A stretch of 64,000 nucleotides of DNA from Flavobacterium sp. (lineage in GTDB: Bacteria; Bacteroidota; Bacteroidia; Flavobacteriales; Flavobacteriaceae). The stretch covers positions 33,263-97,262 of the forward strand of contig DNNO01000030.1 of the NCBI GenBank assembly GCA_003497625.1, given 5' to 3'. A program made the position numbers and the translations under genes. The notes below the pieces were generated by a model that saw only the letters and a list, made by a program, of their open reading frames with translations, did no database searches and was not told where the DNA came from. Below, piece by piece: positions 7,675-16,947 of this stretch (positions within the stretch are counted from its first letter, which is position 1; each line of letters begins with the position of its first letter).

Positions 7675-9828
7675 ATGAAACGAATAGTGGAATTTATGAA
7701 AAGAAATTATAAGGTTATATTGTTGGTAACTGCTTTATCAGCAATATTGTGGAGTTTTGTTCCTAGTGAAAAAAAGGAAGATCCAGAAAAAGATAAACTT
7801 TTGTTGGAACTGCTAACTTTTGTTTTAGAAAAAGGGCATTATAGTCCAGTTGAATTAAATGATGACTTTTCTAAAAAAGTCTACAGTAAATATTTAAATA
7901 ATATTGATCCTACAAAACGATTTTTTATTCAAAGTGATGTTGATGAATTCAGTAAATATGAAACTTCAATTGATAATATGATTAAAAATAAAGATTTAAC
8001 ATTCTTTAATTTAACTAATTCTCGTTTGTTGAAAAGAATGAAAGAATCTAGAGCTATTTATGAAGAAATTTTAGATAAGCCTTTTGATTTCAATAGTAAT
8101 GAAAGCATAAATGTAGATTATGAAAAACTTCCATACAGTAAAAACAAATCGGAATTAGTAGACAGATGGAGAAAACAATTAAAACTTTCTGCACTTTCTT
8201 CTATTACAGATAAGCAACAACTTGAAGATGATAAAAAGAAAAATGACGCTTCTTACGAGTTAAAATCATTTGAAGTTATTGAGAAAGAAGTTCGTGAAAA
8301 TTCCTTAAAATCTTTAAATGAATATTTTGATTTTATTGAGAAAGAGTTAGAGAGAGACGATTGGTTTGCTATATTCTTAAATTCTATTGTAGAACGTTTT
8401 GATCCACATACATTTTATTTTTCACCAGATGATAAAGAAAAATTTGATGTAAGTATGAGTGGAACATTCCAAGGAATTGGTGCTCGTTTACAAAAGAAAG
8501 AATCGGGAGTTGAGGTTTCAGAATTAATTTCTGGTGGTCCGGCTTGGAGAGGAAAAGAATTAGAAGCAGGTGATTTAATTTTAAAAGTAGCTCAAGGAAA
8601 AGAGGAACCACTTGATATTGCAGGAATGCGTTTAGATGACGTTGTTAAAAAAATCAAAGGACCAAAAGGAACAGAAGTTCGATTAACAGTTAAAAAAGTT
8701 GATGGCACTATAAAAGTTATTTCAATTATAAGAGATGAAGTTGAAACCGAAGAAACGTTTGCTAAATCTAGTGTAGTTGAAAAGGATGGTAAAAAATATG
8801 GAATTATTTATTTACCAAAATTTTATATCAGTTTTGAAAACAAAGAAAATCGTGATGCTTTCAAAGATGTTGCAGCTGAAATTGAAAAATTAAAAGCACA
8901 AAACATCGATGGACTTGTTATGGATTTACGTGATAATGGCGGAGGTTCTTTGGAAACAGTTGTTAAAATGGTAGGATTGTTTATTCCAGAAGGGCCAATT
9001 GTTCAAGTAAAAGCTCCAGGAAGAAACCCAGAAATTTTACCAGATCCAGATAAAAGAGTTCAGTACGATGGACCACTTGTGGTAATGATTAATAATTTCT
9101 CGGCATCAGCCTCAGAAATTTTTGCGGCAGCAATTCAAGATTACAAGCGAGGAATTGTTGTAGGTAGTAAACATTCTTATGGTAAAGGAACTGTTCAAAA
9201 CATGATTGATTTGAATCAATTCATCAGAGGAAATTCTTATGGTGATTTAGGTGCTTTAAAAACAACAATTCAGAAGTTTTATAGAATTAATGGAGGTTCA
9301 ACACAACGTGAAGGTGTAAAAAGTGACATTGTTTTTCCAGATCGTTTTGCCTATTTAGATATGGGAGAACGTGATGAAGAAAGTGCTTTGCCTTGGGATA
9401 AAATTGAACCAGCAAAATACCAGCCGTTAAATATTAACTATGATAATGTAATTGCAAATAGTAAGAAAAGAATTGCTGCCAATCCAACTTTTAATCTTAT
9501 TGATGAAAACGCAAAATGGATTTTTGAACGTAAAGATGAAAATGATTTCAGTTTAAATTTAAACGAATTTAATAAAGAAATTGCAGCGACAGATTTAAAA
9601 ATCAAAAAGTTCAAAGCTATTTCAGATTACAAAAATAAGTATCAATTTACTTCTTTGCCTGATGAAGTTGCCTTGTTTGAAAAGGACACGTTATTGAAGC
9701 AAAAAAGAGAACGTTGGCACGAAGACATGCAAAAGGATATTTATATGGAAGAGACTTTAAATGTCATATCCGATATGAAATTATTAACCAAAGGAAAAGG
9801 ATTAACTCAGAAATTAAGTATGAATTAA
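7675..9828 (+). CDS. prc: Carboxy-terminal (tail-specific) processing protease, S41A family
   Basis: 717-residue Prc/Tsp-type protease, anchored by or exported through an N-terminal hydrophobic segment (YKVILLVTALSAILWSF) and acting in the periplasm on C-terminal tails. In order: an alpha-helical N-terminal region with DPTKRFFIQSD and DPHTFYFSP, a PDZ domain (GTFQGIGARL to the KKIKGPKGTEV region), the S41 core with DLRDNGGGSLE, the serine block NNFSASASEIFAAA, and the lysine block SYGKGTVQ. A C-terminal DUF3340-like region follows. I place the start at the ATG at 7675, since upstream TTG 7633 would add 14 residues before the signal. A -7-like TATTTTG lies just upstream (7621-7627). Confidence 0.93.
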   Translation: MKRIVEFMKRNYKVILLVTALSAILWSFVPSEKKEDPEKDKLLLELLTFVLEKGHYSPVELNDDFSKKVYSKYLNNIDPTKRFFIQSDVDEFSKYETSIDNMIKNKDLTFFNLTNSRLLKRMKESRAIYEEILDKPFDFNSNESINVDYEKLPYSKNKSELVDRWRKQLKLSALSSITDKQQLEDDKKKNDASYELKSFEVIEKEVRENSLKSLNEYFDFIEKELERDDWFAIFLNSIVERFDPHTFYFSPDDKEKFDVSMSGTFQGIGARLQKKESGVEVSELISGGPAWRGKELEAGDLILKVAQGKEEPLDIAGMRLDDVVKKIKGPKGTEVRLTVKKVDGTIKVISIIRDEVETEETFAKSSVVEKDGKKYGIIYLPKFYISFENKENRDAFKDVAAEIEKLKAQNIDGLVMDLRDNGGGSLETVVKMVGLFIPEGPIVQVKAPGRNPEILPDPDKRVQYDGPLVVMINNFSASASEIFAAAIQDYKRGIVVGSKHSYGKGTVQNMIDLNQFIRGNSYGDLGALKTTIQKFYRINGGSTQREGVKSDIVFPDRFAYLDMGERDEESALPWDKIEPAKYQPLNINYDNVIANSKKRIAANPTFNLIDENAKWIFERKDENDFSLNLNEFNKEIAATDLKIKKFKAISDYKNKYQFTSLPDEVALFEKDTLLKQKRERWHEDMQKDIYMEETLNVISDMKLLTKGKGLTQKLSMN

Positions 9829-9843
9829 TTAAGTAAAAGGAAT

Positions 9844-9877
9844 AAAAAATCCCGATTCGTGAGAATCGGGATTTTTT
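9844..9877. terminator. Bidirectional intrinsic terminator
   Basis: The stem CCCGATTC (9851-9858) pairs with GAATCGGG (9863-9870) around a 4-nt loop and is flanked by A6 and T6 tracts. It can end both prc on the plus strand and the coiled-coil gene on the minus strand. Confidence 0.9.
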
Positions 9878-9879
9878 GT

Positions 9880-10398
9880 TTAATCTAATTTTCTTAGTTT
9901 ATTATCAGCTTTTTCTAAGTCCATTTGTAATTCTAAAGCTTTATTTTCTTTCTTAAGAATTTTTTCTCTCCATTTTAATTCATCATCTGGAGATAGTTTT
10001 CCTTTTCTTTTAAGCTTTTCAAATTTTTCTTTGTCTTCTTCTAAGTCTTTTTTGTTGTTCGCAATTTTATCTTTTGCTTTTTCAACATTATTCTTTGCTT
10101 TTTCTCTTTGAGCAACTAATCTTTCTGCTTTTTTTACTTCTTTTTCTGCTTTTTTCTGAGCTTTTTCTGCGTCTTTTTGTGCTTTTTCTGCGTCTTTCAG
10201 TGCTTTTTGGCGCTCTCTTTCCGCTTTCTGACTTTCATTAATCTGTTTTTTTTCGGCTTTGATTCTTTCTTTTTCGGCTTTTTGTTGTTCTTGAACTAAT
10301 TTTTCCTGTTTAACTTTTACACTATCAATTACAGTTTCTTGGGCTAAAGCAGATTGTAAACTAAACAAACCTACTAGAATTAAAAATTTTATTCTCAT
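9880..10398 (-). CDS. Exported lysine/glutamate-rich coiled-coil protein of unknown function
   Basis: 172 residues with a clear signal peptide (MRIKFLILVGLFSLQSALA, then QE), so exported to the periplasm or envelope. The mature part is almost wholly charged helix: short KAEKE/KDAEKAQK-type repeats around residues 40-95, then KKDLEEDKEKFEKLKRKG and a second helix at the C-terminus. It should form a long coiled coil. It resembles periplasmic coiled-coil proteins of flavobacteria, but I recognise no catalytic motif and cannot assign a function. Parts of the nucleotide sequence are repetitive, which may make its length variable between strains. Confidence 0.75.
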   Translation of the reverse strand: MRIKFLILVGLFSLQSALAQETVIDSVKVKQEKLVQEQQKAEKERIKAEKKQINESQKAERERQKALKDAEKAQKDAEKAQKKAEKEVKKAERLVAQREKAKNNVEKAKDKIANNKKDLEEDKEKFEKLKRKGKLSPDDELKWREKILKKENKALELQMDLEKADNKLRKLD

Positions 10399-10452
10399 GA
10401 TTTTGGATTTTAAAAATTATCTTTACAAAGATAACAAAAACTGAGCCAAAGC

Positions 10453-11244
10453 ATGAAAAGATTCATTTATCTCCTTATAGTGGTTTCAATATTTTCTTGT
10501 AGAGAATTTAATATTGATGAAGATACTTCAATTAATAAAAGCGATGTTCCAGTTGAAAAAAGTTTGATTTCTGGTGATTTTGATTTTTTGCCAACATCAA
10601 CAACTAAAGAAGTTTACAACCGTAATACTTATGTTTTTTCTTATTCTGAAGAGCACGAACAAAGCGAATGGGTGGCCTATTATTTAGATAAAGACGATGT
10701 AAAGGCAACTAATTTTGACAGACCTTTTTTTGAGCAAGATCCATTAGTAGAATCTGTATCTGCTGATTGGAGAAATTATAAAAATTCGGGTTACGATAAA
10801 GGGCATTTGTGTCCGGCTGGCGATAGAAAAGGTTTATTTGATGAGTATAACGAAACTTTTTTTACGTCTAACATTAGTCCGCAGGAGCATGAGTTTAATT
10901 CGGGTGTTTGGAATCGTTTAGAGGAAAAAGTGAGATATTGGGCAGTAAAAAGTGATGGATTATATATAGTAACTGGTGGTGTTTTGAGCGATAATTTAAA
11001 AACAATTGGGAAAGAAGATGTTTCGGTGCCTAATTATTTTTATAAAGTGCTGCTGTCTAAAGATGGTTCTAAAATGATTGGGTTTTTAGTGCCGCATGAA
11101 GATTCAAACCAACCTTTATATGAGTTTGTAGTTTCGGTAGACGAAATTGAAAAAATGACAGGGATTGACTTTTATCCAAAATTAGAAGATACAATTGAAA
11201 ATCAATTAGAATCTAAATCAGATTACAAAGGCTGGAGTTTTTAA
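10453..11244 (+). CDS. DNA/RNA non-specific endonuclease (NucA type), lipoprotein
   Basis: 263-residue nuclease of the beta-beta-alpha-metal family, degrading DNA and RNA outside the cytoplasm. The N-terminus KRFIYLLIVVSIFSC carries a lipobox with Cys16, so it should be a lipidated envelope protein. The active-site block is YDKGHLCPAGDRK, the DRGH motif with K in place of R and the catalytic His; NISPQEHEFNSGVWNRLEEKVR gives the metal-binding Asn and supporting residues. The C-terminal half (IGFLVPHE, LYEFVVSVDEIEKMTG, GIDFYPKL) is typical of the family. It converges with rodA, with only 2 bp between the stop codons. It may serve nutrient scavenging. Confidence 0.92.
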   Translation: MKRFIYLLIVVSIFSCREFNIDEDTSINKSDVPVEKSLISGDFDFLPTSTTKEVYNRNTYVFSYSEEHEQSEWVAYYLDKDDVKATNFDRPFFEQDPLVESVSADWRNYKNSGYDKGHLCPAGDRKGLFDEYNETFFTSNISPQEHEFNSGVWNRLEEKVRYWAVKSDGLYIVTGGVLSDNLKTIGKEDVSVPNYFYKVLLSKDGSKMIGFLVPHEDSNQPLYEFVVSVDEIEKMTGIDFYPKLEDTIENQLESKSDYKGWSF

Positions 11245-11246
11245 AA

Positions 11247-12503
11247 TTACCACTCGTTTACTTTATTAGCATCTAGCTTAATAAAGATAAAAAGTAATAT
11301 TGTAAACGCCCATAAACTCGAACCTCCGTAGGAGAAAAAGGGTAGAGGTACTCCAATTGTTGGGAATAACTTAATTAGCATAGCAATATTTACAAAGAAG
11401 TGTGTAAACAAATAAGATGCCACGCAATAGCCATAAACCCTACTGAATTTTGTTTTCTGATTTTCGGCTAAGTAGATAATTCTTAAAAATAAGGCTACAA
11501 ATAATAGAATTACGGTTATACTTCCAATGAATCCCCATTCTTCACCTACTGTTGTAAAAATGTAGTCGGTATGTTGTTCGGGAACGAAACCTCCTTTTGT
11601 TTGTGTGCCTTCTAAATAACCTTTCCCAATTAAACCACCAGAACCAATAGCAATCATCGATTGATTTAGGTTGTAACCTTCTCTTTTCATGTCAACATCA
11701 TCGCCAATTAATACATTGATACGATCTTTTTGATGCGGTTCTAAGACACTTTCATAAACATAACTTACCGAGAAAGCAAACCCAGCCATAACTAAATATA
11801 GCAATCCGTAAACAATAGGATTTCTTGATATTTTTCGATTAAATATGTAATGAATTACCATTATTACAAATATAATCCCAATTAAATAAATAGGTTGAAT
11901 TACTAATGATAGAAAGAACAATGCAATGGCAATTATGCCCGAAAAAAAGTACCAACTTGGTAATCCTTCGCGGTTTAAAACAAAAATTAGTGAAATGAAA
12001 ATCATGGCACTACCAGCATCGGGTTGCATCAAAATTAATGCTACTGGAATAAAAACGATTGCTAGTCCTATAATTTGATGCTTGGTATACTTTAGATTAA
12101 TTTGGGAATAACTTAAATATTTTGATAATAATAAAGCGGTTGCTGTTTTAACGAATTCAGAAGGTTGAAAACCAAAACCTCCAAATTGGTACCAGTTGGT
12201 TTGTCCTTTTTTGGTAACTCCAAATACAAATAAACCAAGTAATAGTATAATTCCTAAACCATAAAACACAAAAGAAAGGCGTTCGAAAATTTTAGCATCA
12301 GTGAATAAAATGATGAAAATAAGAGGAATAGTCAAACCAACGAAAAGCATTTGTCTGCCATAAATTTGAGAAATATCAAAAATAGAAGTTTCTTCTATTG
12401 GTAACGAAGCGGAATAAATAGTCATCCAGCCCATAATTACCAATACAATGTAAAGTAATATGGAGATATAATCGATTCTATTTCCTACGCTTTGATTTTT
12501 CAT
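11247..12503 (-). CDS. rodA: Rod shape-determining peptidoglycan polymerase RodA
   Basis: 418-residue SEDS-family glycosyltransferase with ten hydrophobic helices in the inner membrane. It polymerises lipid II during side-wall growth with the PBP2 encoded immediately upstream. Family marks are the TNWYQFGGFGFQPSEF segment, LMQPDAGSAMIF, IGSGGLIGKG, PEQHTDYIFTTVGEEWGF and PFFSYGGSS. It starts directly after the mrdA stop with no gap, so translation is probably coupled. The order mreB-mreC-mreD-mrdA-rodA is the elongasome operon. Confidence 0.95.
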   Translation of the reverse strand: MKNQSVGNRIDYISILLYIVLVIMGWMTIYSASLPIEETSIFDISQIYGRQMLFVGLTIPLIFIILFTDAKIFERLSFVFYGLGIILLLGLFVFGVTKKGQTNWYQFGGFGFQPSEFVKTATALLLSKYLSYSQINLKYTKHQIIGLAIVFIPVALILMQPDAGSAMIFISLIFVLNREGLPSWYFFSGIIAIALFFLSLVIQPIYLIGIIFVIMVIHYIFNRKISRNPIVYGLLYLVMAGFAFSVSYVYESVLEPHQKDRINVLIGDDVDMKREGYNLNQSMIAIGSGGLIGKGYLEGTQTKGGFVPEQHTDYIFTTVGEEWGFIGSITVILLFVALFLRIIYLAENQKTKFSRVYGYCVASYLFTHFFVNIAMLIKLFPTIGVPLPFFSYGGSSLWAFTILLFIFIKLDANKVNEW

Positions 12504-14432
12504 CTAGTTTTCCTCTTCTTCTTTTTTGGCTTCGCTAATTTCTACATTAATTTTGTTTAATGAATCTTGAACTCTTGTTGGGTCTACTTTTCTTTGAAAA
12601 ATAATATTTTCAATTTTTTCATATTCTGAAAGTAAGCTTCCATTTAGCATTCTATCTTCTAAATCTTTACGAGTGATTTTGCCATTTACATATTTTTCAA
12701 CCATTAAAGTAGCAATTGGTCCAGCCCATCGGCTTCCCCAATAGCCGTTTTCAATAAATACAGCAATAGCAATCTTAGGGTTCTCTTGCGGTGCAAAAGC
12801 CACAAAAATTGAGTGATCTTTTAGTTGGTAAGTTTTACCCGCTACTCTAATCTTGTTCTCAGCAGTACCCGTTTTTCCGCATATTTGTAATCCTTCAACT
12901 TTTAAAGTGGAGGCGGTACCAACATTATAAACATCTGCTAATCCTTGAATCATTGGAGGAAAATATTGCTTATCAATAGTAGAATAATGTTTTGTTGTAA
13001 ATTTTTTATCTAAAGGTTGTCCTTTTATCTTTTTAACGATATGTGGTGTATAATAATAACCTTGATTGGCAACAACGGCCATCATATTAGCTAATTGAAT
13101 TGGTGAAGTTAAAACTTCTCCCTGTCCAATGGAGTTTGAAATAATATACGAGCTTCTGATAGGAGAACCATTGTACATTTTCTTATACATTTTTGACGTT
13201 GGAACCAAACCTTTTGCACCAATCGGCATATCGGTTCCTAAAAATTGTCCCAATCCAAAACTTTTCACATGGTTGGCCCAATTGTCAACGCTGTAATACG
13301 AATCTTTATATTTTTCAATAGTTCTTTTATATGCGTTTCCAAAATAACTGTTGCACGATTTATATGTTCCGTTGTTTAATTGTAAAGTGTGAAGACCGCA
13401 GTGGCATTTCATAAAGCGACCAAAATTAGCACCGTGATTACAATAAAAAGTAGATTGTTCGTCGATTACTTCTTCTTGTAGTCCAATTAATCCCGTAATA
13501 ATTTTAAATGGAGAACCAGGAGGATACGTTGCTTGAAGACCTCTGTCATACAATGGTTTTGAAATCGAATCGTTGTATAAGGCGGTATAGTTTTTAGAAC
13601 GTTGACGACCTACTAACATAGCTGGATCATAGGTTGGTGCAGAAACTAAAGCTAAAATTTCTCCTGTTTTTGGTTCAATAGCAACAATACCACCTCTTTT
13701 ATTAATCATCAATTCCGTGCCATATTGCTGAAGTGCGTGATCAATAGTTAGTGTTAAATCTTTTCCTTGCTGAGCAATGGTGTCAAATTGCCCTTTTTTG
13801 TAAGGACCAATAATTTTATTGTGTTTGTCACGAAGTAAGTACTTAACGCCTTTAATTCCTCGCAAAATTTCTTCATATTCTTGTTCAACACCTTGTTTTC
13901 CAATCAAATCACCACTATTGTAGTATTTGTTTTTGTTAAGAATAGCCTCGTTAACCTGTGTAATAAATCCGAAAATATTAGCACCTTCTTTAACTTGATA
14001 ATCACGTAAAGAACGTTTCTGCGTATAAAATCCTTCAAATTTTCTTTCTTTTTCCTGAAAAGCAGCATATTCTGCCTTGTTTAATTGCGACAAGAAAACC
14101 GAAGGAAGTCTTGGGCTATAAACATTCGCTTTTTCAATTTTCTTGATAAAATAATCCTTGGTAATGTGTAATAAATTACAAAATTCGGTTGTATCAATAT
14201 TTTTGATTTCTCTAGGAACCACCATGATATCATACGAAGGCTGATTGGCAACTAAAAGTTTACCATTACGATCATAGATATAACCTCTTTCTGGAAAATC
14301 GAATACTTTTTTAATAGCATTATTTTCCGATTGTAGTTTTAAATTTTCATCAATTACTTGAAGATAGAAAATTCGTACAATCAGAAGAATGGAAGTAATA
14401 ATGATTACGGCAGGTAAAACAACTTTTCTCAT
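12504..14432 (-). CDS. mrdA: Penicillin-binding protein 2 (elongation transpeptidase)
   Basis: 642-residue class B PBP that cross-links peptidoglycan in the periplasm together with RodA. It has one N-terminal membrane anchor, then the pedestal/dimerisation region (RGYIYDRNGKLLVANQPSYDI) and the transpeptidase domain. The active site shows the serine motif SPFK (in PPGSPFKIITG), the SNS-type loop and CGKTGTAE (KTG box). The C-terminal tail is charged (ISEAKKEEEEN). Its ATG overlaps the mreD stop by 4 nt. Length is normal for the family. Confidence 0.95.
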   Translation of the reverse strand: MRKVVLPAVIIITSILLIVRIFYLQVIDENLKLQSENNAIKKVFDFPERGYIYDRNGKLLVANQPSYDIMVVPREIKNIDTTEFCNLLHITKDYFIKKIEKANVYSPRLPSVFLSQLNKAEYAAFQEKERKFEGFYTQKRSLRDYQVKEGANIFGFITQVNEAILNKNKYYNSGDLIGKQGVEQEYEEILRGIKGVKYLLRDKHNKIIGPYKKGQFDTIAQQGKDLTLTIDHALQQYGTELMINKRGGIVAIEPKTGEILALVSAPTYDPAMLVGRQRSKNYTALYNDSISKPLYDRGLQATYPPGSPFKIITGLIGLQEEVIDEQSTFYCNHGANFGRFMKCHCGLHTLQLNNGTYKSCNSYFGNAYKRTIEKYKDSYYSVDNWANHVKSFGLGQFLGTDMPIGAKGLVPTSKMYKKMYNGSPIRSSYIISNSIGQGEVLTSPIQLANMMAVVANQGYYYTPHIVKKIKGQPLDKKFTTKHYSTIDKQYFPPMIQGLADVYNVGTASTLKVEGLQICGKTGTAENKIRVAGKTYQLKDHSIFVAFAPQENPKIAIAVFIENGYWGSRWAGPIATLMVEKYVNGKITRKDLEDRMLNGSLLSEYEKIENIIFQRKVDPTRVQDSLNKINVEISEAKKEEEEN

Positions 14433-14935
14433 CGTCTATTGCTTGGCTTGATTAAATAGATAGTTAACAAACATATAATAAACGTAAATAGGGTGCTAAA
14501 TAGTGTTCGTAATAAAACAGTAAATATCAAATCAAATCTGAAATATTCAAAAAAGAATAAGATGAAATGATGAATAAAAATAGCTAATAGCAACAATGTA
14601 ATTCGCTCAGGCGAAATTTTATCAGCAATTTTTACGGTTTGATATTCGTAACTCAATCCAAAAGCAAATTTAAAAAGCGATGGTCTTATATAAGCTAAAA
14701 CCAATGATGCCATTGTGTGAATTCCTCCTGAATTACAAAACATATCCAAAAGTATTCCCATAGTAAAACTGCTTAATAGTAAAACACTTTTATTGCTATT
14801 AACAGGATATAGTAAAATAAACAACACATAAGGATACGGATTTAAATACCCAAACAGATTAATATTATTGAATATTAAAATCTGAAGAAGTAAAAAAACA
14901 ACAAAACGTATGCTATTTAAAATGTTATTGTTCAC
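14429..14935 (-). CDS. mreD: Rod shape-determining membrane protein MreD
   Basis: 168-residue protein with five or six hydrophobic helices and almost no soluble part, as expected for MreD, which links MreC/MreB to the inner-membrane elongation machinery. Sequence conservation of MreD is low; the call rests on size, FLNPYPYVLFILLYP-like loop composition, and position between mreC and mrdA. It overlaps mreC by 1 nt and mrdA by 4 nt. Confidence 0.88.
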   Translation of the reverse strand: MNNNILNSIRFVVFLLLQILIFNNINLFGYLNPYPYVLFILLYPVNSNKSVLLLSSFTMGILLDMFCNSGGIHTMASLVLAYIRPSLFKFAFGLSYEYQTVKIADKISPERITLLLLAIFIHHFILFFFEYFRFDLIFTVLLRTLFSTLFTFIICLLTIYLIKPSNRR

Positions 14936-15765
14936 TATTTTTTAGGTGCTGTGGTTTCTAATTCTAATTGTTTTTTCTCTTTTTTTCTTTTGTTTTCAAT
15001 TACATACACATAACCAAGCGATGTCATGTCGTTGAACAAACGAATATTGATAGTATAATAATTTGTTTTCTTATCAATAAAAATCTTATCAATTTTTCCA
15101 ATTGGAATATTCTCTGGGAAAATGTCTGAATTCCCACCTGTTACGATAGAATCTCCGTGTTTTAAGGAAGCCAATCTAGGTACATCAATAAGTTGAGCAA
15201 AACCAACATTTCGTCCGTCCCAAATAAGAGAACCAAAATGATTCGAGTTTTTAATCTTCGCATTAATCTTCGATTTCGTATTTAAAACACTTTGAATAGT
15301 AGAGAAGTTTGTTGACGTTTTTTCAATTAAACCTACAATTCCTTTATCATTAACCACACCCATATCGACTTCAATTCCAGAATTTTTCCCTGAATTGATG
15401 GTGATATAATTTTCGCGTGAGTTAAATGAATTTTTCACCACTTTTGCTACCACAACATTGTAATTGTTAAGGTCGTTTCTAAATAGGGTTTTAGAAGTTA
15501 AAATGGTGTCCTTTTTATTAAAAAGTAATTCTTTCAATAACGCATTTTCCGAAGCCAAGTCTTTGTTTTTTTCTTTTAGACTTAAATATTCGTTGACTTC
15601 ATTCACTTTTTCATAGTAAGCACCTGTAACAGCGTTAGCCGAATTTACATACTCACTTCTGTGGTAGGAATGCGATTTTATAATCAAAGAAAATGAGATG
15701 CCCAAAAGCAGCAAAAACAGCAATCGATAGCTGTTTTTTATGATAAAATTAATTATTTGCTGCAT
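14935..15765 (-). CDS. mreC: Rod shape-determining protein MreC
   Basis: 276-residue bitopic protein: an N-terminal helix (YRLLFLLLLGISFSLII), a coiled coil (about residues 50-75, NEYLSLKEKNKDLASENALLKELL), then the periplasmic beta-barrel domain with YITINSGKNSGIEVDMGVVNDKGIVG. It scaffolds PBP2 and RodA in the periplasm. It is encoded 10 bp after mreB and overlaps mreD by 1 nt. The Lys/Glu-rich last 15 residues are probably unstructured. Confidence 0.94.
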   Translation of the reverse strand: MQQIINFIIKNSYRLLFLLLLGISFSLIIKSHSYHRSEYVNSANAVTGAYYEKVNEVNEYLSLKEKNKDLASENALLKELLFNKKDTILTSKTLFRNDLNNYNVVVAKVVKNSFNSRENYITINSGKNSGIEVDMGVVNDKGIVGLIEKTSTNFSTIQSVLNTKSKINAKIKNSNHFGSLIWDGRNVGFAQLIDVPRLASLKHGDSIVTGGNSDIFPENIPIGKIDKIFIDKKTNYYTINIRLFNDMTSLGYVYVIENKRKKEKKQLELETTAPKK

Positions 15766-15775
15766 GGACTATTTT

Positions 15776-16804
15776 TTATTTAATCAGGATTCCTTTGTAT
15801 TTGTTGATATTCTTTAAGGTCATTCCCGTTCCTCTTACAACGGCTCTTAAAGGATCTTCTGCGATGTAAACAGGTAAATCTGTTTTCATTGAAATTCGTT
15901 TGTCTAAACCTCTTAACATCGAACCTCCACCTGCAAGGTAAATACCGGTGTTATAAATATCGGCAGATAATTCGGGTGGCGTTTGTGATAAGGTTTCCAT
16001 AACCGCATCTTCAATACGTTGAATTGATTTGTCTAATGCTTTTGCAATTTCTCGGTACGATACATCAACACGTTTTGGTTTTCCGGTTAATAAATCTCTA
16101 CCGTCTACTGCCATATCTTCTGGTGGACTATCTAAATCTTCAGTAGCGGCACCAATTTGAATTTTAACTTTTTCAGCGGTCGTTTCTCCAACAAATAAAT
16201 TGTGTTGCGTTCTCATGTAGTAAATGATATCATTTGTGAAAACGTCTCCAGCAATTTTGACTGATTTATCACAAACAATTCCACCTAATGCAATAACCGC
16301 AATTTCTGTTGTTCCTCCACCTATGTCCACAATCATGTTACCTTTTGGTTGCATAATATCTAAACCGATACCAATTGCAGCCGCCATAGGTTCATGAATC
16401 AAATATACTTCTTTACCATTTACACGCTCAGCCGATTCTTTTACCGCACGCATTTCCACTTCTGTGATTCCAGATGGAATACAAATTACCATACGAAGTG
16501 CTGGTGTGAATAATTTTTTCTTTAAAGCAGGAATACTTTTGATAAACATTTTAATCATCTGCTCTGAAGCATCAAAGTCAGCGATAACTCCATCTTTTAA
16601 CGGACGAATGGTTTTAATGTTTTCATGAGTTTTACCTTGCATCATGTTGGCTTCCTTACCAACGGCAATAATTTTGCCCGTAATTCGGTCTCTGGCAACA
16701 ATAGATGGACTGTCAATCACGACTTTATCGTTGTGAATGATTAGTGTATTTGCGGTACCAAGGTCGATAGCGATATCCTCGGTCATGAAATCAAAAAATC
16801 CCAT
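15776..16804 (-). CDS. mreB: Rod shape-determining actin homologue MreB
   Basis: 342-residue cytoplasmic actin-like ATPase that guides side-wall synthesis. Visible are the amphipathic N-terminus MGFFDF, phosphate 1 (AIDLGTANTLI), the VCIPSGITEVE block, phosphate 2 (VDIGGGTTEIAV) and the adenosine motif (GIYLAGGGSMLRG). Length is standard. It is first in the mreBCD-mrdA-rodA operon, with its own promoter-like sequence at 16852-16885 and a purH terminator just before that. Confidence 0.97.
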   Translation of the reverse strand: MGFFDFMTEDIAIDLGTANTLIIHNDKVVIDSPSIVARDRITGKIIAVGKEANMMQGKTHENIKTIRPLKDGVIADFDASEQMIKMFIKSIPALKKKLFTPALRMVICIPSGITEVEMRAVKESAERVNGKEVYLIHEPMAAAIGIGLDIMQPKGNMIVDIGGGTTEIAVIALGGIVCDKSVKIAGDVFTNDIIYYMRTQHNLFVGETTAEKVKIQIGAATEDLDSPPEDMAVDGRDLLTGKPKRVDVSYREIAKALDKSIQRIEDAVMETLSQTPPELSADIYNTGIYLAGGGSMLRGLDKRISMKTDLPVYIAEDPLRAVVRGTGMTLKNINKYKGILIK

Positions 16805-16851
16805 AAGTAAGAGAAGGGTTTAGCGTTTTTTGTATAATAGTATTCAACTAG

Positions 16852-16885
16852 CAAAACTATGAAAATTATCTGATATATTTTCAAA
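16852..16885 (-). promoter_or_regulatory. Promoter-like sequence of the mreB operon
   Basis: On the minus strand TTTG (16882-16885), a 22-nt spacer and TAGTTTTG (16852-16859) fit the TTTG/TAnnTTTG consensus, with a slightly long spacer. It would give a 5' leader of about 40 nt before the mreB ATG at 16804. Confidence 0.5.
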
Positions 16886-16887
16886 TA

Positions 16888-16922
16888 AAAACGCATTAAA
16901 AAATAATATTTTAATGCGTTTT
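16888..16922 (-). terminator. purH intrinsic terminator
   Basis: A perfect 14-bp inverted repeat (16888-16901 with 16909-16922, core AACGCATTAAAA) lies 26 bp after the purH stop. On the minus strand it ends in four T then ATTTG. It separates purH from the mreB operon. Confidence 0.75.
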
Positions 16923-16947
16923 AAAAATCTATATTTTTAAGTAAATT